Assembly (NCBI GenBank): GCA_030144725.1 | Contig: JASKMD010000031.1 | Span: 1,386,227-1,450,226 of the forward strand | Length of the DNA: 64,000 nt | DNA from: Haematococcus lacustris | Lineage: Eukaryota; Chlorophyta; Chlorophyceae; Chlamydomonadales; Haematococcaceae | Direction: 5' to 3' | In this document: one piece after another, positions 43,801 to 53,654 of the stretch | Layout: each line of letters opens with the position of its first letter | Position numbering within the stretch: the first letter of the stretch is position 1 | The notes under the pieces: model-generated | Told to the model about the DNA's origin: nothing | What the model saw: only the letters and a program-made list of their open reading frames with translations | Databases searched by the model: none | Translations under genes and position numbers: made by a program

Positions 43801-46800
43801 CCTCTGCAGAGCCCTCAGCCAGTGCGCAGCCCTGCCCACCACTGCCCCCCACAGCCCCTGTCCTGGCGGCTGCTGGCAGCGCCTCACCTGCCTCTATGAT
43901 GGGCCTAGGCAGCTGCTGCCCCCACCCTGACCCCCTGACCCCCTGACCCCCTCACCGCCTGTGACTTGCCTCCATGGCCCTGCAGCCGCCTGTCTCACTC
44001 CTGCTGGACCATCACCTCGCAGCGCTTGGAAGGTGCTGGCAGGCAGTGCCGGCCCCCTGCTTACCCCTTATCCCCCCCCCGACCTCTGCTACCTTATGCC
44101 CACCCCCCTGGGCCCCCCCCCCTTCCTCACCTGAGGCTGTAACTCACAGCGGGCGTAAGAGGTGCCCCCCTCCCTCTCTCTCGACCTCCATTTCACCCCT
44201 TTCCAGCTTTGCCATCCCCCCCCCCACCCACCCACCCACCCCATCCCCTGTCGCCACCCCTCCCCTTTCCCACCCACCCCCACCCCACCCCACCCCACCC
44301 TGCCCCCCCCCTCCCCTCCCCCCCCCCCTCACCTGTGGCTGTACCTCAGCGGCTCCCACAGGTGCGCCATGAAGCGCAGCCCCGGCGTGTACCCCTCACC
44401 CAACACCACGTAGCACTCCTCCTCCGTGGCCAGCCCCGAGCCACCGGGACGCACTGCTGCCGCCATCGCCGCCGCCACGCTGGGGGGGTGGTGGCCCTGC
44501 CCCAGGCTGCCGATGCAGGTGGGGCAGGAGGGCTGTGCGGCGGGCCCAGGCCCTGGGGGGGGGGCCGGAGCCTGACCTAGGGCTGGCTGCCCCGCTGCCC
44601 TCTGAGCTGGGCTCCAGCACGGGGGACAGAGGGGCGCAGGAGGGGGTGGGGGGAGGCGGAGTGCTGCTGCCGTGACCCGCCTGGCAAGGACCCCCCCCAA
44701 GCAACCCCTGGTCAACGGCCTTGACCGCGCCAAAAGGGGACGGGGGGGTGGGGGCGGCGAGGTTGGGGGGGAGGGAGGGTACCTCATCCCTGGGACTGCC
44801 ATCTGGGGTGTGGGGGCCAAGGGGGTCTTGGGGGCTGAGGGCCCAGGGGGAGGGCGTCGCAGGGGCAGTGGGCGGCTGCTCGACTGACAGAGGGGGAGGA
44901 TAGGAGAGGGTGGGGGGGATGGGGGCGGTGGGGGGTGTGGGGCCAGGGGCAGCGATCTGGGAGAGCATGTCCACCATGGAGCACACCTCATGCCAGCGCC
45001 CCTCCGCCTGCAGCTGTGAGGGGGTGGCGTAGTAGAAACCATACGCCACCATCTCCCTCAGGTTGCCCAGCTTGATCTGTGCAGCCAGCAGCGCCAGGCA
45101 ACAGGCCAGCAGAGGGGTGGGAGGGTGGAGGGAGAGGGGCCAAGGGAGGGGACAGGGGGAAGGGAGGTCCTGGGGCAGCAAGGCTGCAGGGCAAACACTG
45201 ATGGCTGCACACACAAGTAGGTGGGCAGGGCATCTCGTGTCCTTAGGTGTGAGGGCTGTACAGGTCATACCTGCGAGACTGGGGCGCCACAGAACCAGGT
45301 GCTGAGGTAGTTGCGCCAGTTGATGGGCGTGTGGCACACCTCGCGATGAAACCTGTGGCCCACAAGGCAGGGGAGGGGGTAGGGGGTAGGGGGTAGGGGG
45401 TAGGGGGTAGGGGGTAGGGGGTAGGGGGTAGGGGGTAGGGGGTAGGGGGTAGGGGGTAGGGGGTAGGGGGTAGGGGGTAGGGGGTAGGGGGTAGGGGGTA
45501 GGGGGTAGGGGGTAGGGGGTAGGGGGTAGGGGGGTAGGGGGTAGGGGGTAGGGGGTAGGGGGTAGGGGGTAGGGGGTAGGGGTAGGGGGTAGGGGGTAGG
45601 GGGTAGGGGGTAGGGGGTAGGGGGGTAGGGGGTAGGGGGTAGGGGGTAGGGGGTAGGGGTAGGGGGTAGGGGGTAGGGGGTAGGGGGTAGGGGGTAGGGG
45701 GTAGGGGGTAGGGGGTAGGGGGTAGGGGGTAGGGGGTAGGGGGTAGGGGTAGGGGTAGGGGGTAGGGGGTAGGGGGTAGGGGGTAGGGGTAGGGGTAGGG
45801 GGTAGGGGGTAGGGGGTAGGGGGTAGGGGGTAGGGGGTAGGGGGTAGGGGGTAGGGGGTAGGGGGTAGGGGGTAGGGGGAGGGGGGAGGGGGAGGGGGGA
45901 GGGGGGAGGGGGAGGGGGGAGGGGGGAGGGGGGAGGGGGAGGGGGGAGGGGGGAGGGGGGAGGGGGGAGGGGGGAGGGGGGAGGGGGGAGGGGGGAGGGG
46001 GGAGGGGGGAGGGGGAGGGGGGAGGGGGGAGGGGGGAGGGGGAGGGGGGAGGGGGGAGGGGGGAGGGGGGAGGGGGGAGGGGGGAGGGGGAGGGGGGAGG
46101 GGGGAGGGGGGAGGGGGGAGGGGGGAGGGGGAGGGGGGAGGGGGGAGGGGGGAGGGGGGAGGGGGGAGGGGGGAGGGGGGAGGGGGAGGGGGGAGGGGGG
46201 AGGGGGGAGGGGGGAGGGGGGAGGGGGGAGGGGGGAGGGGGGAGGGGGGAGGGGGGAGGGGGGAGGGGGGAGGGGGAGGGGGAGGGGGGAGGGGGGAGGG
46301 GGGAGGGGGAGGGGGAGGGGGGAGGGGGGAGGGGGAGGGGGAGGGGGAGGGGGAGGGGGAGGGGGAGGGGGAGGGGGAGGGGGAGGGGGAGGGGGAGGGG
46401 GAGGGGGAGGGGGAGTCCCACTTCCTCTACATTACTGGGAGGCACACTGTCACTCACTTGGCATGCGCATGCAGGCGCTTGAAGTTCAGCACCGGGTCTT
46501 GATGTGCAGGGGCATGCGGCACAGGCTGGGCCTCCAACTCGGCACAGTGGTTTTGGAACCACACGTAGAACCCCAGCTCCACTGCCAGCCACGTCGCGCC
46601 TAGCTGCCACCAGCTGCCGCTGCACAGCCACAGGCCGATGCGCAGGGCGGCAGCGACCAGCAGCGCGATGGTCATGCCAGCCGCACCCGCCCCCCCAAAC
46701 CCTCGAAGCACAAGTGAGTGGAAGGCGTGCGCTGTTTGCGGTGGGGAAGGCTGCGGTTCGAGCACGGTGGTGATACGCCGCGTAGCCAGCACAGGCTGGT

Positions 46801-46876
46801 GCACGGACTTGGCGGTGGCCGCTGCGACGAAGAAGCCATCTGCGCCTTGCCCGTCTGCCTCGCTTACATCGTCCAC
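39066..46876 (-). CDS. Membrane-anchored alpha/beta hydrolase with long C-terminal extension
   Basis: Minus strand; exons: (about 46876)-46458, 45352-45271, 45076-?, ?-44333, 43581-43333, 42839-42693, 42591-42378, 42060-41904, 41100-41013, 40778-40491, 40187-39066 (stop). Joins from 43581 onward keep phase once one base is allowed in a G-run at about 43463. A hydrophobic N-terminal span precedes LAVELGFYVWFQ; then INWRNYLSTWFCGAP, NLREMVAYGFYYA and, before the catalytic domain, LYLAIEALHCLTWGF. The fold shows SSPLVLLHGVGLGLLPYLL, a nucleophile elbow AHSYGTFVASRL (Ser; first Gly replaced by Ala), LALIDPVCF and a probable acid at VVLAGRDELLH. The probable catalytic His is in HPTASHAGFLF. These match a plant, algal and fungal membrane hydrolase group. 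The last exon adds about 370 low-complexity residues. Substrate unknown. The start codon and the 45076-44333 splicing are unresolved. Confidence 0.82.
40845..40929. repeat. CAG-rich microsatellites in hydrolase intron
   Basis: Two CAG blocks separated by an AGGAAGGGCAGAAGGGG interruption, in the intron between the GRDELL and GGYVGITRE exons. Confidence 0.9.
41791..41902. repeat. (TGCCCCCC)n octamer tract in hydrolase intron
   Basis: About a dozen units directly next to the splice donor at 41903 of the exon ending CRGFYW. Confidence 0.95.
42850..43160. repeat. Duplicated segment in hydrolase intron
   Basis: A roughly 120 bp unit (CAGGGCARGGC...GTTGCTGCAACAAGCTG...GGCAGTGGARGGGCGAGGGG...CGCACAGCTTCCTACAGCC) occurs twice, at about 42860-42950 and 43025-43155, with a CCA/CAC-rich tract between. 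Confidence 0.8.
45374..46415. repeat. 1 kb G-rich minisatellite in hydrolase intron 1
   Basis: Three blocks: TAGGGGG units (about 45374-45870), AGGGGGG mixed with AGGGGG (about 45870-46325), and AGGGGG (about 46325-46415). The plus strand is purine-only over about 540 bp. The long Pro/Leu/Tyr frame across it is not coding. Confidence 0.98.
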
Positions 46877-46990
46877 CAGGTCGCGTACATGGACCTCTGG
46901 TGAGCTTGGGAGGGGCGAAACTGCGAAGCAATGTTATCTTCCCTTCGGCTCGGCTCGCAGCCATCGCGTGCGCAGTGAAAGCTAGAAAAG

Positions 46991-48692
46991 TCGTTTGCGC
47001 AGGCCCGCTGGGCACACTGGGCACACTGCGCAGGCCCGCTGGGCCCCCGTTTCTTGCGCTATTCACCTGTCATTGACGCAGCCTGCCTGGTGAGGGTGCC
47101 GAGGGCCTCGCTAAAACAGGGTAGCTGTTCGACAACAAGGGCGCCTGCGCGCCTCTACAACTACTACCACCAAGCGGCTAGCAGAGCAACGGAGCTTCGT
47201 CCTGTCATTTAAGAACCGTAACTGTATTCACTATAATTTGTTGGGTTTTTTGTTCCTGCGGGTATCCCTGCTTACGCAGTTGGCCGCCGTCCTTTCAGAG
47301 CCACTGTAGCCCTACCCTGGGAGCCTTACACGTTTTCACACTAGGTAGCGACTGGTAATACTATGCTGAGTGGCTGAGTGGGGTGGGGGCGGGGATGGGG
47401 GCTTGTCAGTACTACCCAACCACCCAGGTAGGGCTCTAGCATTGCTAGTAGCAACCTACTGTGGAGAAGTGTAGGGGCTCCCCAGGAAACTGGGGTGGGG
47501 GCGGGGATGGGCAGCGGATGCCACGGTGACGTTGACGGCTGGCTGGCTGGCTGTTTGTTTCTTGCAAGTGGGGCCCAAGTTCGTTTGTTGCACATGCCCA
47601 CTTGCAATTCAGCATGCATACTCGGCACGTACTTGGCAAAGCGAACAGGTCCGCTGCCCAAACAATCAGAATGACTGCGTCAATCGTCACAGCTCAGCCC
47701 CACGCCACAGCTGAGCAAGACAGCTCAGCCTAGAAGAACAACCGGCTTCCGGATGTTGGCAGTTGGCTGGTGCGCTGACAGCAGCGCATGGGGACCAGGC
47801 CGGGCTGAAGCAGATGTGACTGGGCACGCATGTGTTGAGAGTGTTGGTTGCATTGATGCTGGTGAGGGTCAGGCACAGCAGTCTGTGAGGGGGAAGTGCG
47901 GGGCTGTGGCTGGTGAGGCCAGCTTGCCCCTCAGGGCCTTTGGAGGGCTGGCAGCCTTCTGAAGCTGCAGGGGCTGGATTACTGCCTCATATGCATCTGG
48001 GGAGCCTGCCTGGGCTGCAGGTTTGTCCCCCCTGGGCTGACTGTATGCATTGGGGTGCTGTACCTACAGTAGCACATGAAGGTGCACCTGACTGCACCCC
48101 CCCCCATTGAGCCCTGCCCCGTCAGGCCCCCTCCCGTACAACCCCCATTCAACACTGGCCGTGCCCACCACTGGCACCCTGTGCACCCTGCCCCTCAGCA
48201 CCCTGTTGTGGCGCTGACCTACCTTGATGATGACCTACCTGGGTGGCAAGGTTTGGTGAGGGCCAGGTGGTGAGGCATCATGAGCATGGCAGTGATGGGG
48301 GTGCGGCCAGGGGGTGCAGGCAGATTGCAGCCATCTTGTATGCATTGCAGTGGCCATCTTGGTATGCCTATCATGTATATCTCGACAGCCTAAGCCAGTG
48401 ATGCAGCCCATGCGACACATGGGAAGAGATGGCTGCTGGTCAGCTGACGATGGAGTTGCAGAGCAGTGCAGTAGTACAGGCCAGTGGGTGCATGGAAACT
48501 GCATAAGTTCCAGGAAAGGACGTCAGTTGGACAGATGATCAGCAGGTCAGTGCATGGCACCTGGGTGAGCGTGTCGCACTGCATAGCATTTGATTGCAAG
48601 CTGCGCGGCGACGAGGCAGTGATCCGTGAAACTGGTACCCGTGAACCTACTCCGCCTGCCTCATCCCCGCTCCCCCAACGCCGCTTCCCACC
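46991..48692. other. Intergenic between divergent genes
   Basis: Contains the upstream regions of the hydrolase (minus) and the helical-repeat protein (plus). A 20-base direct repeat GGGGTGGGGGCGGGGATGGG occurs at 47379 and 47493. No gene recognised. Confidence 0.5.
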
Positions 48693-50914
48693 ATGCGCTC
48701 GCTCCTGCATGCGCTCACCTGCTCGCCTCGACGTGGGCATAGCATCGGCTGGGGTTTCCGACCGGCTGTCTTCGTGCACGGCCCTGCGCCGCGCACTTCC
48801 CTATTGCCCTGGCACACCATTGTGCCGTCGCGGACTTTCAGCGCGGCAGCACACAGTGAGCAATGCAGCTTGATGGCCCCACCTGCTGCCAGAACACACG
48901 GCTGCAATGGGGCAGCACAGCTACTGCCAGCTGCTGCCTGCCACCAGCTTAGCAACCAGTTTAACACCTTAGTAGCAGCTGTGGCAGGCATGCTTAGTGC
49001 ATTACCTCTTCCTGCCTTGCAGCCCTGCGCCAGTATGACCCGCCACCCCGACCCAAGCAGGACCTGGAGAAGCTGGTGTCAGCGGTGGAGGAGCTGCCCT
49101 TCCTCAGCAGCAGAAGCCAGGTGGAGCAGACGTCACAGCTCCTGTGGTGCTTCGCAGACTGGGCTAGGCAGCCGGAGAACAGCAGAGCCCACATGACCCA
49201 GGCTCAGTGCGATGCAGTGCTGGCCCTGCTGCAGCGCATGGCTGGGAACCCTCCTGCACTTTCACCATTGCAGCAGTTTGATGCTCGCCAGCTGAGCATG
49301 GCGGCCTGGTCCCTGGGCAGGCTCAGGCCCCACCTCCCTGCTGCCGCTGTCACCTCAGCCTGCACAGCCATTGCCCGCCACAGTGCCAGCAGTGAGGCTA
49401 TGAAGAGGGGCAACTGGCGTGACTGGAGCACTCTGCTGCATGGCCTAGCCACAGCTGGCACGCAGTGCAGCAGCAGCCCAGACCTGACCAGGCTGTGCGA
49501 CCAGGCAGTGCAGCTGCTGCCTTACAGGCTGGCCAGGGGTGCTGCCGACCAGGACATCAGCATGACACTCTTGGCCATGGCTAAATCAGGCTACACAGGC
49601 AGTGCCCAGCCCCTGCTGCAGTCAGTTACATCCGCCATCAGCCAGGTGTTAATCATGAAAGGTGCTAAACCTCAAGCCTGGGTCAACCTGATCTGGGCTA
49701 CCAGCAAGCTGCCTGGCTGCAAGGAAGAGGCAAGGCAGCTGCTGAGCCTGTTTGCAGCCAGGGCACAGTCTGTGGTGCCTGGCCTTCATGCTCAAGAGGT
49801 CAGCAACATCCTGTACGCCATGGGCTTGGTGCTGTGGCACGACAAGGAGGTCTGCAGGCAGCTGGCTGAGCGTGCAGCACGAACTTATGGATTCATGACA
49901 GAACAGGCTGTGTCAAACATCCTGTATGCCTTGGCCCGCCTTGGCTACCTGGACAGCTCAGTGCGCAGCCTGGCAACAGGGGTGGCCAAGGCAGACCTGA
50001 CAACCTTCACCACCCAGGCCATTGCCAACCTGCTGTATGCCAGGAGCATGTTCCTTGCCCTGTCCATCCACCAGGCAGTGTCATCAGGTCACAGTCAGCT
50101 GGCCAGTGAGCCGCAGCTGAACAGCATGGCAGCAGCACTGTGGAGGGAGTGCAGCAGGAGGGGACAGGGTGAGTGGCAATGGAGTGAGCTGGAATGTACT
50201 CAACTACTCACCGCCAGTCAATGGTTGAACATCTGCACTGGAGGCCAGGCATCCCTGGCAGCATCACCAGCCTTGCAAGAACTGGTTGCCAGGGCTACAG
50301 CTATGGAGATCAGCAGCATCAAGAAGGTGCAGAATACATTCCGACAAGTATACTGTTGTCAGCTGGTGCAAGCGCTGGCAGCTGCTGGATATGGAGAGTC
50401 TCAGCAGGCGTCACTTAGCCAGTTTGGTACTGTCTGTACTTTGCTGCGGGTAGAAATGGTGCCAGGGCTGACCCGGGGCATAGCTGTGGATCAAATATCT
50501 CTGACACTGCATGATGGCAGCATGTCAGGGGTGGTGGCTCATGCCAAGCTGCAACAGCTGACTCATTTTGATGCAGGGGTCATGGTGAGCAAAGCAGTCT
50601 TTGACCAGCTGGGCAGTGACAGTGAGCGGGCAGCCTTCATGCGTGAGCAGGTGCGGGCCTGCCTGCCTGAGGCTGAGGCATGGCGGCAGCTGCTGCAGGC
50701 AGAGACGGGACACTGTACAGGCCAGGTGAAGGCACCAGCTGCAGCCACACCGGCAGCTCAGCAGCAGCAGGCAGGCAGCGTACCAGTTGGGCAGCAGGAA
50801 GAGCAGCAGGGCGCACTGCCCCTGCCAGCTGCTCATGCCAAGAGTGCACTCCCATCACAGCCGGCAGGCCAGGCACCAGGGCTGATGCCTCGCCCAGCCC
50901 GGCCAAGGGCGTGA
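48693..50914 (+). CDS. Organelle-targeted octatricopeptide-repeat-like protein (684 aa)
   Basis: Two exons, 48693-48855 and 49023-50914 (TGA stop), 2,055 bp, phases consistent. The N-terminus (MRSLLHALTCSPRRGHSIGW...) is Arg/Ser-rich and acid-free, like a mitochondrial or plastid transit peptide. From about residue 140 the protein is a helical repeat. Recurring blocks read QLSMAAWSLGRL (about 144), DISMTLLAMAKSGY (about 233), AWVNLIWATSKLPG (about 273), EVSNILYAMGLVL (about 314), AVSNILYALARLGYL (about 350) and AIANLLYARSM (about 387). The spacing is near 38 residues, the octatricopeptide repeat length. Such proteins bind specific organelle RNAs and control their stability, processing or translation. 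After about residue 470 a region could be a decayed RAP domain, but the motif is weak. The last 100 residues are Gln/Ala/Pro-rich. RNA target unknown. Confidence 0.82.
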
Positions 50915-52190
50915 GCCAGGGGTAGATGGTGTAGTGGGTGCAGAGGTAGGGGCAACTGCAGCTGGGTGGCATAGGAGCTGGTCAAGCCTGGACTGGCCTG
51001 GTTTGTCCTGGCTATGTGGCTGTGCTGGGCTGTGTGTTGTGCTGCTGGCCTAGGCTAGAGAGGGAGGGGAGGAAGCAACCAGGCAAGCAGCTTGGCTGAG
51101 GTTGTGATGGCAGCCAGCAGCAGGCAGGGCAAGGGGCAGGGCAGATCAGGGCAGGGTGTGGTGGCAGCTGCGGCATCTAGGGCAGCTGGGGATGGGTGTG
51201 GTATTATCAGTGTGACCTGGTGGCCAGGCTGGGTGTGGTAGGTGGCAGGTTTGATGCCCAATTGTAGGTGGCAGGTGTGCAGCAGTCAGGCCAGTGTTGC
51301 AGTTTGGTTCAGTTATTGAGTTAGCTATGTCATGCATTGGTGGCTTGGTCTATGGCTATGATGCTGTTGGTGGGCTTGTCTTATGTAGGCAAGTGGCCTG
51401 GTCGTGCATGTTTGTCCATTGGCAGTGCCAGCTGCAAAAGTGACACTGCAGGGATGAGAGTGTGTGGTGTGGTGTGGTAGGGCAGGGTGTGGTGGTCGGT
51501 TGCTGCGACTGACTGCCGCTGCACAGTTGAATGTACCCTGTCTTGTTGTGCAGCAGCTGCAGCGACATGCTGCACATGAGGTTACCACATTGGCAGGGAG
51601 AGGTCAGATGATAAGTGTATAACCCAGCAGAGTGTCAATTCTGTGACAATACAGTAGATGGCCTTCACCTCACGTCCTGGATGCTTGTAGGTAGGCTGCA
51701 AGTAATGTCAAGTATTCGCACTTTGCTGTCAGGTTTATGATGGCGAATGTAAGATAATGTGCAGCTCAGGCGTTCCCAACTACCTGAAAACCATCCCCCT
51801 GTGATACGAAGCCCGTATCTCCGCAGCCACTCAGTCAAAAATATATGTAAACAGTGCTTTGAACAGAGGAGAGTCATATCTACGAAATGGCAGACGCAGC
51901 AAAAACTAGCTCGCTCCCAGCGGTGCTCAGTGCCTGTCCAAAGATAAGCATTTGAATTCATGCGATTTCGCCACATGCGAGGCGCGCCGCACTAGCACGC
52001 TTCGCCACGCTGTTGTGAGTGGCACCTGCAACACGCAGCAGCAGTCGGAACATGTTTTGCTTTTGGCATGTGGACGCGACGACGGCAGTCGTGACGACTG
52101 GATACCACTATGAGCTTTTGGAGCTGCTGCTGGCGCTAGTGCATTACCGGCTGCTCTACTACTACTAGGTGCTAGGTGCAGTACGTGGTG
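50915..52190. other. 3' flank, no gene recognised
   Basis: T/G-rich sequence on the plus strand. A TGTAA at about 51746 is a candidate polyadenylation signal for the preceding gene but is far away. At 51776-51800 a short CCCAACTACCTGAAAACC resembles the coiled-coil element end. Confidence 0.45.
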
Positions 52191-52193
52191 TTG

Positions 52194-52512
52194 TCTCACC
52201 TTGCTTTGCTGCCCTCGACTTGTTAGCTGCAGGTGCCCCACGCTTACGGGACGTGCTTGCCGCTGCCAAGTGTTGCTGCTGCTGAGGGGGTGCACCAGCA
52301 GGCTCAGCCAGCTCAGAGGGGGCGCAGCTTCGGCAAGCTTCCCACGGATGTGGGTACACGGGGGGCAATACGAGCACCTTGCCATGGCGATCGCATGTGC
52401 ACCCATCAAATTGTAGGTGTATTTCAGGCACACCAACCACTGACCAGGTCAGGATCAAACCTCCTACCACAGAGTTATAAGGCACAGTTACACACCACTG
52501 ATCACAGTCCAC
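52194..52512 (-). CDS. Exon-like open frame, unrecognised
   Basis: A minus-strand frame reads DCDQWCVTVPYNSVVGG, then a Cys-containing stretch GCTCDRHGKVLVLPP, a poly-Q and STSRKRGAPAANKSRAAK. It ends at a good donor (AAG/GTGAGA near 52198). The basic C-terminal part could be nuclear targeting. No partner exons were found and there is no ATG at the start, so this may be an internal exon of a decayed element. Confidence 0.25.
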
Positions 52513-52519
52513 TGGCTCA

Positions 52520-53640
52520 ATCTACCATCAGGCCAACACACTAAGAGGTACCTTCCTTCTCACCTTCTGCCACGTTACACACCACACAACCCAAGGCATC
52601 AACCATCACGGTTACAACCATCTCAGGCCACAGTCTCAACCTACAATATTGCATAGCTCAGTCATCAGGCCTTGCAGCCACAGAGGCACAACAACCACAA
52701 CCCTTCACAGGTGGTAAGAGTGCACAACCAGAGCACAACAGCACAACATCAGACCACTGACTACAACACACTGGCAGCAAACACATCACTACCCTAACCA
52801 TGAGACACTAAACGCCATGAGACCGCCACAGTCCTTTCTTCACCTCCACCTGCAGAAAACACGACATACCACCACAATCAGCATGCAGAAGCAATGGCAC
52901 AGAAGCAGCAAGCAGCTCACTGGTCAGCATCCTCACAGATTGATTGTCACCACAGAGGCAGAGCAGAGCGCAACCAACCGAACGGATATACGCACCTGCC
53001 AATGCAAGCTGTTGTCTCCAGCTGCCTACCTGAAAGCACATCGCCAGCTGTAAAGCTGTGACCACATAGCTGAGACCAGCTGACCCTATGACACCAACAA
53101 CCGAGCTGTGAGCAATCCATTGTCACCAGCTAACTCCAGCTGCCCAGCTGAGCGCACCATCATGACAGAACATCTAGCTACAACAAGCATCTCCTGCTAC
53201 CCAGCCAGGATCAATACCGTGGACAACCTGCACAGCAGGTCAGCACATCAATGGCACGCAGAGCTAGGCCAGCTCAGCAGCCAGCCACAACCATCAAGCC
53301 GCTAGCTGCATAGCTTGCGCACACTCACACGCCCAGCACCAGTCAGCGGACGCGCTGTCACGCCGAGCTGACTTCCATCTGTACACCTCCGTCTTGGGAG
53401 TGAACACACACTGAAGGGCGTTCCGTCGTCCTGGGCCCACATACCCAAATACGGCGTTCCGACCGCCACGGGAACGGAGTCGCTCTCCGCAACCCATTTT
53501 CAACTGCAGATCATTGAATTGCAATCAGCGGCTGCAGATTCACAGTACCAGCGCCTCCTAGCGGCTGCACTGGTTGGCAAAGCGCGCCAGTTTCAAATCC
53601 AGGGAAACCTCATGTACCACACTGGACGGGGGACTCGCCG
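52520..53640. other. C/A-rich stretch, no gene recognised
   Basis: From about 52540 to 53300 the plus strand is notably rich in C and A (many ACCA, CACAAC words), unlike the neighbours. No long frame or structural RNA is visible. 53324-53530 is ordinary GC-rich sequence. Confidence 0.45.
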
Positions 53641-53654
53641 GCTTTACATTCAGG

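Noticed and set aside
45374..46415. Subtelomeric or CRISPR-like array
   Set aside because: Units are 6-7 bases with no spacers; it is a simple minisatellite inside an intron.
45243..47066. 607-codon minus-strand frame rich in Pro/Leu/Tyr
   Set aside because: It reads through the G-rich intron; the real hydrolase exons lie in other frames with good splice sites.
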